From assembly GCA_021822495.1 (NCBI GenBank), contig JAKAQO010000001.1, forward strand, positions 390,808-454,807: 64,000 nt of DNA. The letters run 5' to 3'. Shown here in pieces: positions 8,806-18,400 of the stretch (its first letter is position 1; each line of letters opens with the position of its first letter). The DNA comes from a bacterium. Lineage in GTDB: Bacteria; Elusimicrobiota; Elusimicrobia; UBA1565; UBA9628. The position numbers and the translations under genes are program-made. The notes below the pieces were generated by a model. The model was not told where the DNA came from, searched no databases, and saw only the letters and a program-made list of their open reading frames with translations.

Positions 8806-9776
8806 GACTTTGAAAAAATTTTTCGCACGATTTCGTCAACCGAAGGCTCCTCGATCGTCAAATCGGCGACTGGGAAAGAAGACAAAAGAAGAGCCGCTTT
8901 TTTTGAAATCTCCGCGCGCGGAACTGAAACCCACATACTGGTCTTTTGAGAGTCAACAGTTCCGCCTATAGCGGCGATTTGGGACGCGGGAACATCTCCG
9001 TCAAAAACAATCCGGATAATTTTATTTTCCGCGTAGCGGCGAACCAGGCCTTCCAAATTTCCGTCATAAATCAACTTCCCTTTTTCCAAAATCAAAACAC
9101 GCCGGCACAAGGCCGTCAAGTCATCCATGTTGTGGCTGGTCAAAAGAATCGAGGCTTTCCATCGCTTATTGTAATCAAGAATGAACTCGCGGACTTTTTT
9201 TTGCATGACAACATCAAGCCCCAAGGTCGGTTCATCGAGTAAGAGAATTTTTGGACGATGAAGAAGCGCCGCCGCCAGTTCCGCCCGCATGCGCTGTCCC
9301 AGGGAAAGTTTTTTGACCGGAACCGCGAGATAATCTTTTAACTCAAGCATCTCAACGAGTTCGCCCAGGCTTTCTTGATAATCCTTGTCGGAGAGCCCAT
9401 AGACGGCTTGGTTTAAGCGAAAAGTTTCCTGAGCCGGGATTTCCCACCAGAGTTGAGTTCTTTGTCCCATGACAAGAGAAATCCTTTTTTGAAATTCTCT
9501 CTCTCGGCGCCAGGGCTTAAACCCAAGAATCTCAACGCTTCCGGAAGTGGGAGTCAAAAGCCCCGAGAGGATCTTCAAAGTCGTGGTCTTTCCGGCGCCG
9601 TTTGCGCCCAAAAAACCCACCAATTCCCCTTCTCCAATTTGAAAAGAAATCGAATCAACGGCCTTGATATTATTCCACTCCCGCCAAAATACAGAGCCAA
9701 GGGATCCCCACAAACCCGGTTTTCGATTGAAGACTTGATATTCTTTTTGAAGAGAATTGACTGAAATTGCGTTCAC
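8802..9776 (-). CDS. ABC transporter ATP-binding protein
   Basis: Energises the two permeases downstream. It shows a Walker A motif GANGAGKTTTLKIL (about residue 58), a Q-loop region VMGQRTQLWW, the signature LSLGQRMRAELAAALL and Walker B ILLLDEPTLGLD, followed by the H-loop LLTSHNMDDL. The 324 residues include a C-terminal extension of about 80 residues, as in ABC-2 exporters of the NatA/DrrA kind. The start is a GTG at 9776. A promoter-like sequence lies at 9785-9812. Confidence 0.9.
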   Translation of the reverse strand: MNAISVNSLQKEYQVFNRKPGLWGSLGSVFWREWNNIKAVDSISFQIGEGELVGFLGANGAGKTTTLKILSGLLTPTSGSVEILGFKPWRREREFQKRISLVMGQRTQLWWEIPAQETFRLNQAVYGLSDKDYQESLGELVEMLELKDYLAVPVKKLSLGQRMRAELAAALLHRPKILLLDEPTLGLDVVMQKKVREFILDYNKRWKASILLTSHNMDDLTALCRRVLILEKGKLIYDGNLEGLVRRYAENKIIRIVFDGDVPASQIAAIGGTVDSQKTSMWVSVPRAEISKKAALLLSSFPVADLTIEEPSVDEIVRKIFSKS

Positions 9777-9784
9777 AAGTCTTT

Positions 9785-9812
9785 ATTTTATCAATTCATC
9801 GTTCTTGTCTAA
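9785..9812 (-). promoter_or_regulatory. Putative sigma-70-type promoter of the ABC exporter operon
   Basis: On the minus strand TTAGAC (9812-9807) and TAAAAT (9790-9785) are separated by 16 nt, just ahead of the GTG at 9776. Assigned by eye; the short distance to the start codon would leave almost no leader. Confidence 0.4.
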
Positions 9813-9884
9813 TTGAGAATATCTCTTAATAATGGAAATATCCTTTTATTTCCAATTTAAATTTAAAATTCACAAATTTAACCC

Positions 9885-9912
9885 TTGACACTCTCAAGGT
9901 TTCTGTTACACT
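9885..9912 (+). promoter_or_regulatory. Putative sigma-70 promoter for the riboswitch leader and sprA-like gene
   Basis: A perfect TTGACA (9885-9890) is followed, after 16 nt, by TACACT (9907-9912). The surrounding 9830-9885 stretch is AT-rich. Transcription from about 9919 would produce a leader of some 320 nt that contains the GEMM-I aptamer and the terminator, which is what such a riboswitch needs. Confidence 0.6.
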
Positions 9913-9919
9913 TCTAATT

Positions 9920-9981
9920 GGCAATCCTGCCTGTTGCCGGGGATGGCCGAAAGGCGTCCTTTGAGTGGGGAGATTAATCGA
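9920..9981 (+). ncRNA. Structured 5' leader segment upstream of the GEMM aptamer
   Basis: Three complementary pairs can be seen: GGCAA (9920-9924) with TTGCC (9934-9938); a GAAA-capped hairpin at 9941-9959 (gcc/ggc closing the loop, GGA/TCC below); and CCTGCC (9926-9931) with GGCAGG (9982-9987). The last pairing would use the same bases as the 5' strand of the aptamer's P1 helix, so the two folds exclude each other. I do not recognise this segment as a known RNA family. It may be an expression-platform component or a second, unrecognised element. Confidence 0.4.
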
Positions 9982-10055
9982 GGCAGGCGATAAAGGCAAA
10001 CCCGTCGAAAGACGGGGGCGCAAAGCCCTGAATCCGCAAGGATGGTCAGGCTGCC
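9982..10055 (+). promoter_or_regulatory. Cyclic di-GMP-I riboswitch aptamer (GEMM-I)
   Basis: The conserved core is present in order: GATAAAGGCAAACC, a GAAA-capped P2 stem (CCGTC/GACGG), GGGCGCAAAGCC, then a P3 stem (CCTGA/TCAGG outside, ATCC/GGAT capped by GCAA inside). P1 closes with GGCAG (9982-9986) and CTGCC (10051-10055). The GGCAAACC...GAAA...GACGCAAAGCC pattern is diagnostic of the GEMM-I family that binds c-di-GMP; here the usual GACGCAAAGCC reads GGCGCAAAGCC. It sits between a promoter and an intrinsic terminator ahead of the sprA-like gene, as a transcriptional switch would. Whether ligand turns the gene on or off cannot be told from sequence alone. Confidence 0.92.
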
Positions 10056-10108
10056 GAATGACATGAACACGCAAAAAACTTGGGCTTGTCCCAAGCGGAA
10101 CGGATTAT

Positions 10109-10139
10109 GCCGCCCCAAACAGGGGGACGGCTCTTTTTT
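10109..10139 (+). terminator. Intrinsic terminator in the riboswitch leader
   Basis: GCCGCCCC (10109-10116), loop AAACA and GGGGGACGGC (10122-10131) form a GC-rich hairpin with one bulge, followed by TCTTTTTT. It lies about 55 nt after the aptamer and about 100 nt before the start codon, so it is best read as the expression platform rather than the end of a gene. The 5' arm could also pair with GGGGGCG inside the aptamer (10014-10020), and a second small hairpin (CTTGGG/CCCAAG, 10079-10095) lies between them. Confidence 0.8.
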
Positions 10140-10241
10140 CCCCAAAAATCCTCTCTTGGAAATCTCCCAAATTCTGACTCAATTTGAACATCCCTTTGTA
10201 ACACATTTCCCTTACAATTTCTTAAAGCAGATCGAGGTCTC

Positions 10242-13200
10242 TTGAAAGCGCGAAAATTTCTGTTTTGCTTCTTGGTTGAACTTCTGGTTCTTCTCCCTTC
10301 TTTTCTTCATGCGCAATTCTCCATGCCTTACGATCCTGATTTTGCGGCTCAAGCCAAAGCCCGTCATCGGCTTTTAAAGCGCGCTCAAAGAGTCCAAAAA
10401 CCTCCCCAATCCCTTCTTTTGCTCATCCATTCTCACCATTTTCTCCTTCTGGACCGCCCCGATCCAGATCACCTTCTGGAAACTCCCCTGATCACCGCTT
10501 CCACCGGAACTCCGGACTTTTTACATTTCGAGGAAAATCTTAAACCTTTCGTCTATACCAAGGAAAAATTCATCAACGCCAGGAATAATATCGAGATTCC
10601 TCCGCCCGTTCTCCCTCCCGAACCGCAATTTAACCCGGAGGGAATCGTCGTCAAAGGACCTCCAAAGCCTCAAAAGCCCGAGTTCACTCTTCCCAACTAT
10701 GGAACAAGTCTTTCTGTTTCCGGAAGAAAGGTCATCGGATTTAATTTTAACGAACAGCGTTATCTTCAAAATCAAACCATTACCGGCCGCCCGCAAACGA
10801 CCACCGCCTTTAACATTACCCAACAGATGCAGCTCCGTATGCAGGGAAAAGTCGGCCCTCATATCGCGGTCAACGTCAACTACGACGATACCCGCCCCAA
10901 TCAACACCAAGACATTTATGTCACCTATACCGGCGACAAAAAATCAACAGTCAGAAACGTGGCCTTTGGAGACATCAACCTCAACCTTCCCTCAACAGAA
11001 TTTGTTTCCTACGACAAACAGGTTTTCGGAATTAGAGCCGACGTTCAACACAAAGGCTTTAGGGCCACCGTGATCGGAAGCCGCACGCAAGGCGTCACCC
11101 ACACCAAGCAATTCGTGGGAAATACTCAGTTTGTCACAACTAGTATTTTGGACACCGCCTATGTCCAAAACACCTATTACGATCTCACTTTTGGAAACCC
11201 CGCGAGACTGCCGCTTAAAGCCGGAAGCGAGCAGGTCTATCTCGCCAATCTCAATCAATCCCAAGTCAACGTTAACAGCGCTCAGATGACGGCCAACGAT
11301 ATCGCGGCACAAACAACCTCATCAGTCACGGCAGAATTTGTTCAACTCAATTCAGGGCAAGACTACACCATCGACTACATCCACGGAATTTTAACTTTAA
11401 GAACTCCCGCCGCCCTTCAAGACGTGATCGCCGTCAGCGTCATTGACGCCAGCGGGAACAATGTCAGCGTCGAGTCTTCCAGCTCCAGCATGATTCCCTG
11501 CGCCGACGCCCCTCCCCCAACCAACAACGGAGCCGGCTGTTTTAACGCCCCTAAAATTATCAAGACTGAGTCCAATATCCCGATTGTTTCAAGCACGACC
11601 GAAGTGGGATACGATCGGGAACTCCTCACTTTTTACAACATCGGGCAAACCCAAATCGTCCCCGACAACGGACAGGGAAATTTTGTTCTTCAAGTGGTCA
11701 ATCAACAACAGCAGCCCGTTGGAGCGTCTCTTAACCCGCCGCAAACTTATCCGCAGACCATCCAGGTTCAATTCCAGCTTGGATACTTCCAGCTTCTCGA
11801 ACCTTTCGCTCTTGTCACCGATTCTGCGACGCCCGATCCGCAAATCTATGCGCCAAACCCCATTTCGGAGCGCTCTTTCCATATCGAATACAGCTACCAT
11901 CTCGCGACTTTTGAACTTGAGCCCAACATCACCCCGATGAGCGAAATTATTCTAGTAGACAACGTGAAATACACGCGCAACGTCGATTACTTCATCGACT
12001 ATCAAGCGGGATTTGTAACATTCTTCAACCCGGGCCGCATTGGGCAAAATTCTCAAATTGACATCACCTATGATGTTGAAGCGCCGGGCGGCAGCACCGC
12101 GGGAGACGTGGCTCTACTAGGAGCGCGGGCGTCTTATCACTTCAACCCGCATTTTAAAATTGGTTCCACGGTTCTCGATCAAACCGGAACTAAATCGCCC
12201 ATCACTCCCAACGTCACCGATCTCAGCCAAAGTTTACTGGTCTATGACGCCAATGCGGATCTTCACGACATAAACATCGGGAAGCATTTCGAGATTACCT
12301 CCTTATCGGCGGAAGTCGCCCAAAGCAAACAAGACATGAATTTAAATCCTTACGCGATTGTCGACAACATGGAAGGCATCGCCCAACAAACGGCGCTCAA
12401 TACCCTCAATCTCGACTGGTTTATCGCTTCCAACCCCGGAGGACAACCTACCGACCCCACACAATTTAGCTGGATTACGGAAAATGTAGGCACCCTCCAA
12501 ATTAATCCCAGCGCGCCCTCAAATCCTCAAGACACCCAGCCCGTCTTATACATGAATTACAATTTTTCAAACCCCGCCTCGACTGAACAATCTCTCGGCT
12601 ACGCGTTTTCTCTGGGCGGAAATGATTTTTCGCACGACATCATGATCGAAGTCACTGTTTTGGGAGACAACTCTGGAAATCAAATCGATTTCCACTTGGG
12701 CCGCATCAGCGACGATATGGATAACACCGGAGGCATGACCATCACCTGCCCTGATGGGCGCATTATTTACCACGCCGCAAAAACCGAGGACTTGGACTGC
12801 ACGGGGGTTTTAGCGCCAGGAGAAGACATCGGCTGGTCTTATTCCCCGCCCGGTCTTCCTTCCACTCGATACGGCGCCAATAACGGAATCTTAGACAGCG
12901 AGGATTTTAACGAGGATCAAATGCTCATCTATTCTCAAGATTTTACCGGGGGAGATTTTGGCTATGTTCCTGATCCCAATAATCCTGGCAATAACATTTT
13001 CCCCAGCATTACCGATGGTCTCAATCATGATATGGTCAACACCGGAATTAATTTTGGAACTGGTTCCAAAGAGTGCATCAACAACAGCAATCTCTGCTGG
13101 CAAACTTTCCAAATTCCCATCCACATCTCAAGCGCCACCGCAAGCTTATGGACCGCGATTCGGCAACTGCGCATTTCCGTGAGAAAAAATCCAAACTGTA

Positions 13201-15992
13201 GTACCGCAAACGGAGTGACCTGCGCGACTTCGGGAGTTCTTGAATTTGCCTCTATCGCCGTCGTGGGAAACACCTGGCTTCCGGGACAAGCGACCGACCC
13301 GGCCATCAATTCGCCGCCGGTCGCCAACGAAAGCCTTTTTGTCGCCCCCATCAACAACGTTCAAGATCCCAAGTACGTTCCTATTTACAACGAACCAGGA
13401 ATCGCCGGACAAGTTTTTGACGAACTCTACGGAAGCGTCGCAAATCTCCAGCAACAATCAAATACCCAAAACGTCCAGGAACAATCCCTGGAACTTGATT
13501 TTTCGAGCATGACCATCAACAATTTTATCGTTCCTTACTCCAGCGCAGTGGTCACGACCGAGGAGATTTTCGCCAACGGAATCGACATCAGCCAACACCG
13601 CACCTTTAATTTTCTTCTCTATGGAAATGCCCAGGATCCAAACGCAAACGGAACTTGCAATGACCCCTCCGCCGATTGCAACGACAATACTTTCTTTTTA
13701 CGCGTAGGAAACAACACCAATTTCTTTGAAGTCGACGTTAATATCAATTTCGTCGGTTGGGCGGAAATCACGGTTACCCAAGCCACCAATTCCCAACAGA
13801 TCGCCTATAACTGGCAATCGGTTTCCATCACGGGTCCGCCCGGTTTAGTCAACCAGCCGGTTTTAGTCAGCTCCGGAATTCCGAGCCTCCAACAGGTCGG
13901 CGAGATCGTCACGGGCATTCGGCGCACTAATTTTGGTCCTAACCATTTAGCGGACAATATTCCGACCAGCGGAATCGTCTACTTGGATGAAATTTATCTC
14001 GCCGATCCTATTTCCAGGATTGGAAACGCTGATGATATCAAAGCCAACTTCCTCGTTCCCGGCTGGGCCAGCTTTGGGTTTCAAACAAGATCGGTCAGCC
14101 AAAATTTTCAAACGCCAGTCACGGTGGTCTCAAACCAATCCAACGAACAAAACAGCGCGTTTCTCGACATCACAAGGCTTTCTTATCTGCCAATGACATT
14201 TAACGTCTCCCAACAAATTACCGATACGCCCAACGAAACCTTGACCGGAAATCTTTCTAACCTAATCAATATTCTCCAAACCGGAAAAGTCACGACTACC
14301 AACGGAAGTTTTCAGGCTAATCTTAATTTACCCAATATTCCCCATCTCGGGTTTAACTACACCAAAAACAACATTCAATACGCCTCCTTGGATCGAACCG
14401 ATAATACCAACACTTATCTGGGAACGCTCCAATACACCGTTCCCAGCCAAAGCGACTTTCTGCCCCGCGACATCAACGCTAACGGCACTTATTCGACCTA
14501 TAAAATTAATTACGGACCATCGTCCAATCTCGCCGAAGACGCGAGCTTAAACGCCGCCAACACCGTTGACACAACGGAAGGCGGCGCGCTGAATTTCACG
14601 ATGACTCCATGGAAAGGAGCTTCGTTTACCCCTAACTATCAACTCACCAACGTCAACCAACAAAGTCAAGGGGTGGGAGGAAACAATGTCAACAACGGAA
14701 ATTATATGTTGAGCCGCAATCAAACCGCCGGATTCGCCTCCAGCTGGCGCGTACTGTCCTGGCTGACCCCCTCGGTCAACTATTCCATCAACACCATTGA
14801 AAACGCGGACATGACCATCTCAACTTTTGTCGTGACCAGCACGCCGACCGCGGGCGGAACGCCTGTGGTTTTATCCACCGTCGTCTATCAGCCCGGACAA
14901 ACGAAATCAATTAGCCGTATGTCCAATGGCTCGATTTCTCTGCCAATAAACTTCGGCCAGATATTTCCCAAAAACAAGCTTCTGCGAACCTTGTCGATCA
15001 TCAACGGATACCAACTCCAAGATGGAGACGTGTGGAATAACGTCGCCACTAATTTCAACGATCTCGGAGCTTTATGGATTCGCAGCGAAATCAACCCAGG
15101 GAATGTCGGAGCGACTCTGACAAGTTTAACGGAAAGAAACACCTACAATTCCACTCAACGCTGGGAACCGCTGTCAGCGTATAATCTTCAAGGACGGTTA
15201 TCGGCCTTGAGAACTTTTTCTTTTACCAACAATTGGGTCTTAAGCCAGCAGAAAAATGATATCACCGGAACCCAATCCGAAACGGTAGAAACGACTCTCC
15301 CAGACGTCGTTTTCTCCATCGGGCAGTTGGAAAAACTTCTCTATACCGAAAGCTGGATGAGTAATACCCAGTTAGACATTCGCTATCAAGCGCACAGAAC
15401 TAATAACGTGGGGCAAACCATCAATACTGATTCAGAATTTCAAACCAACATCCGAACCCTCATCCGCAATTATTTCGACACGACCCTTACCTTTGATGAC
15501 AACAACTCAGCCTCGGACAACCTCTTAGTCAACGCCAACACTCAAAAAACCGCGCATCAAGATGCGACCCTTGAAACGAGTTTCCGCTGGGGAAGCTTTA
15601 CCTGGACCCCGCAAACGACCTACACCCATGACGCCACGACCATGGGAACAGGCATTCAAACTAACAACACCACCGTCATCACTCCGAGCGTTATTATCCG
15701 GGGCGACTTAGAAATGCCGGGCGGACTTAAAATTCCATTCTTCCACAAAGTCCTCTATTTCGTTAACCGCCTCATTTGGACTAACACCCTCTCCTATGCT
15801 TACAGCCAGTCTCCCGTCATCCAAGCCAATGACACGCGCACGACCTCGGTCACGACGGTCGCGGATTATACTCTCGCTAAAAACCTGCGTCTAACCTTGA
15901 ATGGATCTTTTTCCATGCTTCAAAACCCCGTTTTAGCGGTCAACAACTATATTTCATTCCAGCTAGGGTCTCAGATGATTTTCCAGTTCTAA
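10242..15992 (+). CDS. SprA-like giant outer-membrane protein (type IX translocon / gliding motility family)
   Basis: A 1916-residue exported protein starting at TTG (10242) with GAGG just upstream and a signal peptide ending near LPSFLHAQ. Residues about 147-290 match the SprA N-terminal pattern: YGTSLSVSGRKVIGFNF, GKVGPHIAVNVNYDDT, then AFGDINLNLPSTEFVSYDKQ and a GSRTQG block. Further on, DNMEG and WFIASNP recall the SprA DxxEG...W.LAS.P segment. The C-terminal third is rich in alternating polar and aromatic beta-strands and the chain ends in Phe (SQMIFQF), as expected for a barrel. In Bacteroidota SprA/Sov is the very large barrel of the type IX secretion translocon, usually about 2400 residues. 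None of the other recognised type IX core genes (porK, L, M, N, porU) is in the window. Family membership is well supported; translocon function here is inference. Its expression appears controlled by c-di-GMP through the leader at 9920-10139. Confidence 0.82.
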   Translation: MKARKFLFCFLVELLVLLPSFLHAQFSMPYDPDFAAQAKARHRLLKRAQRVQKPPQSLLLLIHSHHFLLLDRPDPDHLLETPLITASTGTPDFLHFEENLKPFVYTKEKFINARNNIEIPPPVLPPEPQFNPEGIVVKGPPKPQKPEFTLPNYGTSLSVSGRKVIGFNFNEQRYLQNQTITGRPQTTTAFNITQQMQLRMQGKVGPHIAVNVNYDDTRPNQHQDIYVTYTGDKKSTVRNVAFGDINLNLPSTEFVSYDKQVFGIRADVQHKGFRATVIGSRTQGVTHTKQFVGNTQFVTTSILDTAYVQNTYYDLTFGNPARLPLKAGSEQVYLANLNQSQVNVNSAQMTANDIAAQTTSSVTAEFVQLNSGQDYTIDYIHGILTLRTPAALQDVIAVSVIDASGNNVSVESSSSSMIPCADAPPPTNNGAGCFNAPKIIKTESNIPIVSSTTEVGYDRELLTFYNIGQTQIVPDNGQGNFVLQVVNQQQQPVGASLNPPQTYPQTIQVQFQLGYFQLLEPFALVTDSATPDPQIYAPNPISERSFHIEYSYHLATFELEPNITPMSEIILVDNVKYTRNVDYFIDYQAGFVTFFNPGRIGQNSQIDITYDVEAPGGSTAGDVALLGARASYHFNPHFKIGSTVLDQTGTKSPITPNVTDLSQSLLVYDANADLHDINIGKHFEITSLSAEVAQSKQDMNLNPYAIVDNMEGIAQQTALNTLNLDWFIASNPGGQPTDPTQFSWITENVGTLQINPSAPSNPQDTQPVLYMNYNFSNPASTEQSLGYAFSLGGNDFSHDIMIEVTVLGDNSGNQIDFHLGRISDDMDNTGGMTITCPDGRIIYHAAKTEDLDCTGVLAPGEDIGWSYSPPGLPSTRYGANNGILDSEDFNEDQMLIYSQDFTGGDFGYVPDPNNPGNNIFPSITDGLNHDMVNTGINFGTGSKECINNSNLCWQTFQIPIHISSATASLWTAIRQLRISVRKNPNCSTANGVTCATSGVLEFASIAVVGNTWLPGQATDPAINSPPVANESLFVAPINNVQDPKYVPIYNEPGIAGQVFDELYGSVANLQQQSNTQNVQEQSLELDFSSMTINNFIVPYSSAVVTTEEIFANGIDISQHRTFNFLLYGNAQDPNANGTCNDPSADCNDNTFFLRVGNNTNFFEVDVNINFVGWAEITVTQATNSQQIAYNWQSVSITGPPGLVNQPVLVSSGIPSLQQVGEIVTGIRRTNFGPNHLADNIPTSGIVYLDEIYLADPISRIGNADDIKANFLVPGWASFGFQTRSVSQNFQTPVTVVSNQSNEQNSAFLDITRLSYLPMTFNVSQQITDTPNETLTGNLSNLINILQTGKVTTTNGSFQANLNLPNIPHLGFNYTKNNIQYASLDRTDNTNTYLGTLQYTVPSQSDFLPRDINANGTYSTYKINYGPSSNLAEDASLNAANTVDTTEGGALNFTMTPWKGASFTPNYQLTNVNQQSQGVGGNNVNNGNYMLSRNQTAGFASSWRVLSWLTPSVNYSINTIENADMTISTFVVTSTPTAGGTPVVLSTVVYQPGQTKSISRMSNGSISLPINFGQIFPKNKLLRTLSIINGYQLQDGDVWNNVATNFNDLGALWIRSEINPGNVGATLTSLTERNTYNSTQRWEPLSAYNLQGRLSALRTFSFTNNWVLSQQKNDITGTQSETVETTLPDVVFSIGQLEKLLYTESWMSNTQLDIRYQAHRTNNVGQTINTDSEFQTNIRTLIRNYFDTTLTFDDNNSASDNLLVNANTQKTAHQDATLETSFRWGSFTWTPQTTYTHDATTMGTGIQTNNTTVITPSVIIRGDLEMPGGLKIPFFHKVLYFVNRLIWTNTLSYAYSQSPVIQANDTRTTSVTTVADYTLAKNLRLTLNGSFSMLQNPVLAVNNYISFQLGSQMIFQF

Positions 15993-15995
15993 TTA

Positions 15996-16511
15996 TTATT
16001 TCTTGTTAGGGAGGGAATGGACCTGAATAGAAACAGAGTGTTTCAACTCGTGATCAGAGAAATTGACGGAAACAACCGTTTGAGAACTTGCGCTAATGGA
16101 AACCCAGCGCGGGCGCGGCTGATATTTAGGCGCCAAGGTCTGCCAATTACCGGAAGGTCTTAAGTCCCATTTCTCAAAACGAAAGAGATGCCGTCCGGAA
16201 CCCAGGACCTCTCCCCATTTTTTCAAAGCGCTTTTAGGAGCGATATTAGTGCGTCCAACGTAATGATGGTCCACATAAATTTTAAGATAAGAAGCCCCAT
16301 CTTCCGCGAAAAATGAAATCTGGTCTTGGGATTGAACGAGGATGTCGGCATCAGGAGGGATTGTTGGAGATGCGGCCACGGGCATCAATGGAGGAAAGGC
16401 GGTTTGGGAAGGACGGGATTTAAAATGCGAAATGCCGCACGCGGGAAATAAAGAAACAGATCCCGCCGCAAGGATAAGCCACCCTGTTCTAATAAGAAAT
16501 TTTTGCCGCAT
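15996..16511 (-). CDS. Putative lipoprotein of unknown function
   Basis: About 171 residues from the ATG at 16511 ([19 protein letters not shown]). The N-terminus has a lipobox, LFPAC, so the mature chain probably starts at Cys about residue 25 and is membrane-anchored. A Pro-rich linker follows, then a compact region with SFFAEDGASYLKIYVDHHYVG and LGSGRHLFRFEKWD, which suggests a small beta-sandwich similar to PEGA-type domains, though I cannot name the family. It overlaps the end of the MBL gene by 23 nt and faces the sprA-like gene, ending 3 nt from it. Confidence 0.6.
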   Translation of the reverse strand: MRQKFLIRTGWLILAAGSVSLFPACGISHFKSRPSQTAFPPLMPVAASPTIPPDADILVQSQDQISFFAEDGASYLKIYVDHHYVGRTNIAPKSALKKWGEVLGSGRHLFRFEKWDLRPSGNWQTLAPKYQPRPRWVSISASSQTVVSVNFSDHELKHSVSIQVHSLPNKK

Positions 16512-17349
16512 ATCGCCCATTTTTAAAATCCAGTTTCGCACTCCTGAGACCAACATCATGTTGAAAAATCAGCGTCCAATTTTCATCCAAAGCTTTTTTA
16601 AGCGTCTCCCGCTTAATTTCCAAGGTATCCACGGGGTGCAAATCATAACCCATAATCCAAGGGAGAGGAAGATGTTTTGAAGTCGGAATCAAGTCTCCGA
16701 GAAATACGGCAATTTCTCCCTCCGACTCGATTTGAACGCATTGATGGCCCCGCGTGTGCCCGCCCGAACGAAGAACCTTGAGCCCCGGTTCGATTTCGTA
16801 TTCTCCCTCGACCAAATCGACCAAACCCGCCAAGTCCAAGGGCTCGAAATTTTCCTTAAAATAACTCGCCTGATTTCTCTCATGAGGATGGGAGGCGTCC
16901 TCCCACTCTTCCTTTTGGATTAAATACCGTGCGTTAGGAAAAGCCGGAACGGCGACGCCCCTATCTGAAAACTCGGTATTTCCGCCCGCGTGATCGAAAT
17001 GCAAATGCGTATTGATAATGAGGGAAATATCTTTCGGGGATATTCCCATGGAATCTAAATGTTCCCGAAGCGTTTCGGGACGTTCAACGGCGTAGAGTTT
17101 TTTAAATTTAGGGTTATTCTCGTATTTTGAAGAAAGGCCCGTGTCCACCAAAACCCAGCGCCCCCGCGGAGTTTGAATCAGCAAAACTCCCAAAGCCAAT
17201 GTAATCCTATTGAATTCATCAGCGGGAATTTCCCGGTTCCAGAGAGTTTTTGGAACCACTCCAAACATCGCGCCTCCGTCCAAACGGAAAGAACCGTCGC
17301 TGAGCGGAAATAATTGAAATTTGCCGACTTTAAGCGGCCCCAAATTCAT
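16489..17349 (-). CDS. MBL-fold metallo-hydrolase
   Basis: Metal-dependent hydrolase of the metallo-beta-lactamase fold, 286 residues. The metal motif [10 protein letters not shown] is clear (about residue 113), with VLVDTGL before it, [12 protein letters not shown] (third His) and [12 protein letters not shown] (bridging Asp) after it, and a late FQHD. The arrangement resembles lactonase-like members (N-acyl homoserine lactonase/YtnP type), but the substrate is not shown by the sequence. It overlaps the SEC-C gene upstream by 4 nt and the lipoprotein gene downstream by 23 nt, so the three are co-transcribed. Confidence 0.85.
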   Translation of the reverse strand: MNLGPLKVGKFQLFPLSDGSFRLDGGAMFGVVPKTLWNREIPADEFNRITLALGVLLIQTPRGRWVLVDTGLSSKYENNPKFKKLYAVERPETLREHLDSMGISPKDISLIINTHLHFDHAGGNTEFSDRGVAVPAFPNARYLIQKEEWEDASHPHERNQASYFKENFEPLDLAGLVDLVEGEYEIEPGLKVLRSGGHTRGHQCVQIESEGEIAVFLGDLIPTSKHLPLPWIMGYDLHPVDTLEIKRETLKKALDENWTLIFQHDVGLRSAKLDFKNGRYAAKISY

Positions 17350-17792
17350 GCCTTCGCCGCTTGATTAATGGCGCAACACTTTTTATATTTTTTCCCAGAG
17401 CCGCAAGGACAAGGATCGTTTCTGGAAATATCCGGAGAGCTCTTAATATAAGGAGCCGCTTTCGCTCCGGATTCAGGTTGGACGCCGATTTTTCCCGATT
17501 CAATGGCTTCCTTATTTTTTTCAATCCACGCCTTGACCGCGGACATACTTTTAAGGTCAACGCCTTCTTTCTGCATCTGGGCCGCCAACGCCCTCATCTG
17601 TTTGATAAAGGTGGGATCCTTCCACTTGCGGTAAAAAAAGGCGGGAATGCCTTTTCCAGAGAGAATATCCGGGGTTTCTTCCGCTTGGGGTTGGGAATTC
17701 GCCTCAGCCGGAGATTTTGTCGAAGTCTCAGACTGAAGAGCCTCGTTGGATTTTCCTGAGAAAATACTCTGAATTCGTTTAAATAGGGACAT
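17346..17792 (-). CDS. SEC-C zinc-motif protein
   Basis: A 148-residue soluble protein ending in the SEC-C zinc-binding signature [16 protein letters not shown], as found at the C-terminus of SecA and in many small proteins. The middle part ([24 protein letters not shown]) is helical and not recognised. The N-terminal third is rich in Ser, Glu and Pro and likely disordered. The motif suggests binding to a partner such as SecB, ribosome or nucleic acid; no specific role can be given. Confidence 0.7.
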   Translation of the reverse strand: MSLFKRIQSIFSGKSNEALQSETSTKSPAEANSQPQAEETPDILSGKGIPAFFYRKWKDPTFIKQMRALAAQMQKEGVDLKSMSAVKAWIEKNKEAIESGKIGVQPESGAKAAPYIKSSPDISRNDPCPCGSGKKYKKCCAINQAAKA

Positions 17793-17902
17793 GATTCTAG
17801 TATATAAAATAAGTTTCGGGGCAGATGTGGGCCCCAGGGCCCAGATGTCATCTAGGCCTTTTGGCCCTTGCGCTTAAGCCTCCCAAACGATACCCTGAGA
17901 GC

Positions 17903-18400
17903 GTGAGGAAAACTTTCTCTCTTTTTAGCGCCGCGATGTTGGCTTTAATGGCGTTTACCGTCTCCGCCAAGGCTCAAAATTCATCCCTTGGGAAGACCTT
18001 TTCTCTCATCCCTAATGATGAGGCGTGGGGAGACGTCGTCCAAAAAACGCAGCCCTGTTCCGTCCCTGGAGAAGCGAGTTGCGCGCAATTTAATGTTAAG
18101 GATAAATCCCTCACCCCCCTTCAATCTTTTTCCGCTCAATCCGATGTCGTGGCAACCCCCAACCAAAACGATCCCTCAAAGAGCGCCAATGCGCTCGCGC
18201 CCGCTTTAACCTCCCTCGCACACGTAAAAGTAAAAAGAGCCCTTCAGTCTCCCGAGACCGTCTCCCGAGCGGCTTTCAAAAACCCACCCGCGATCCACGG
18301 TGGAAACGGAACCTTTATCACGCTCCCTTCCGGAGTTCAGCGCGTCAATCAAACCACTCGGAAAACCTTAAAATCTCTATCGAAAGACAACGGACAGTGA
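17903..18400 (+). CDS. Exported protein of unknown function, translationally coupled to hutU
   Basis: I place the start at GTG 17903, which puts a clean signal peptide at the N-terminus ([24 protein letters not shown]); the frame is open from 17825. The mature chain of about 140 residues is rich in Ser, Ala, Pro and Asn and shows no domain that I recognise. Its stop codon overlaps the GTG of hutU (GTGA), so the two are translated together. Two Cys (CSVPGEASC) could form a disulphide after export. Confidence 0.5.
   Translation: MRKTFSLFSAAMLALMAFTVSAKAQNSSLGKTFSLIPNDEAWGDVVQKTQPCSVPGEASCAQFNVKDKSLTPLQSFSAQSDVVATPNQNDPSKSANALAPALTSLAHVKVKRALQSPETVSRAAFKNPPAIHGGNGTFITLPSGVQRVNQTTRKTLKSLSKDNGQ

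Noticed and set aside
9920-10060. Cobalamin or other metabolite riboswitch
   Set aside because: The GGCAAACC...GAAA...CGCAAAGCC core fits GEMM-I; no B12 box and no vitamin gene downstream.
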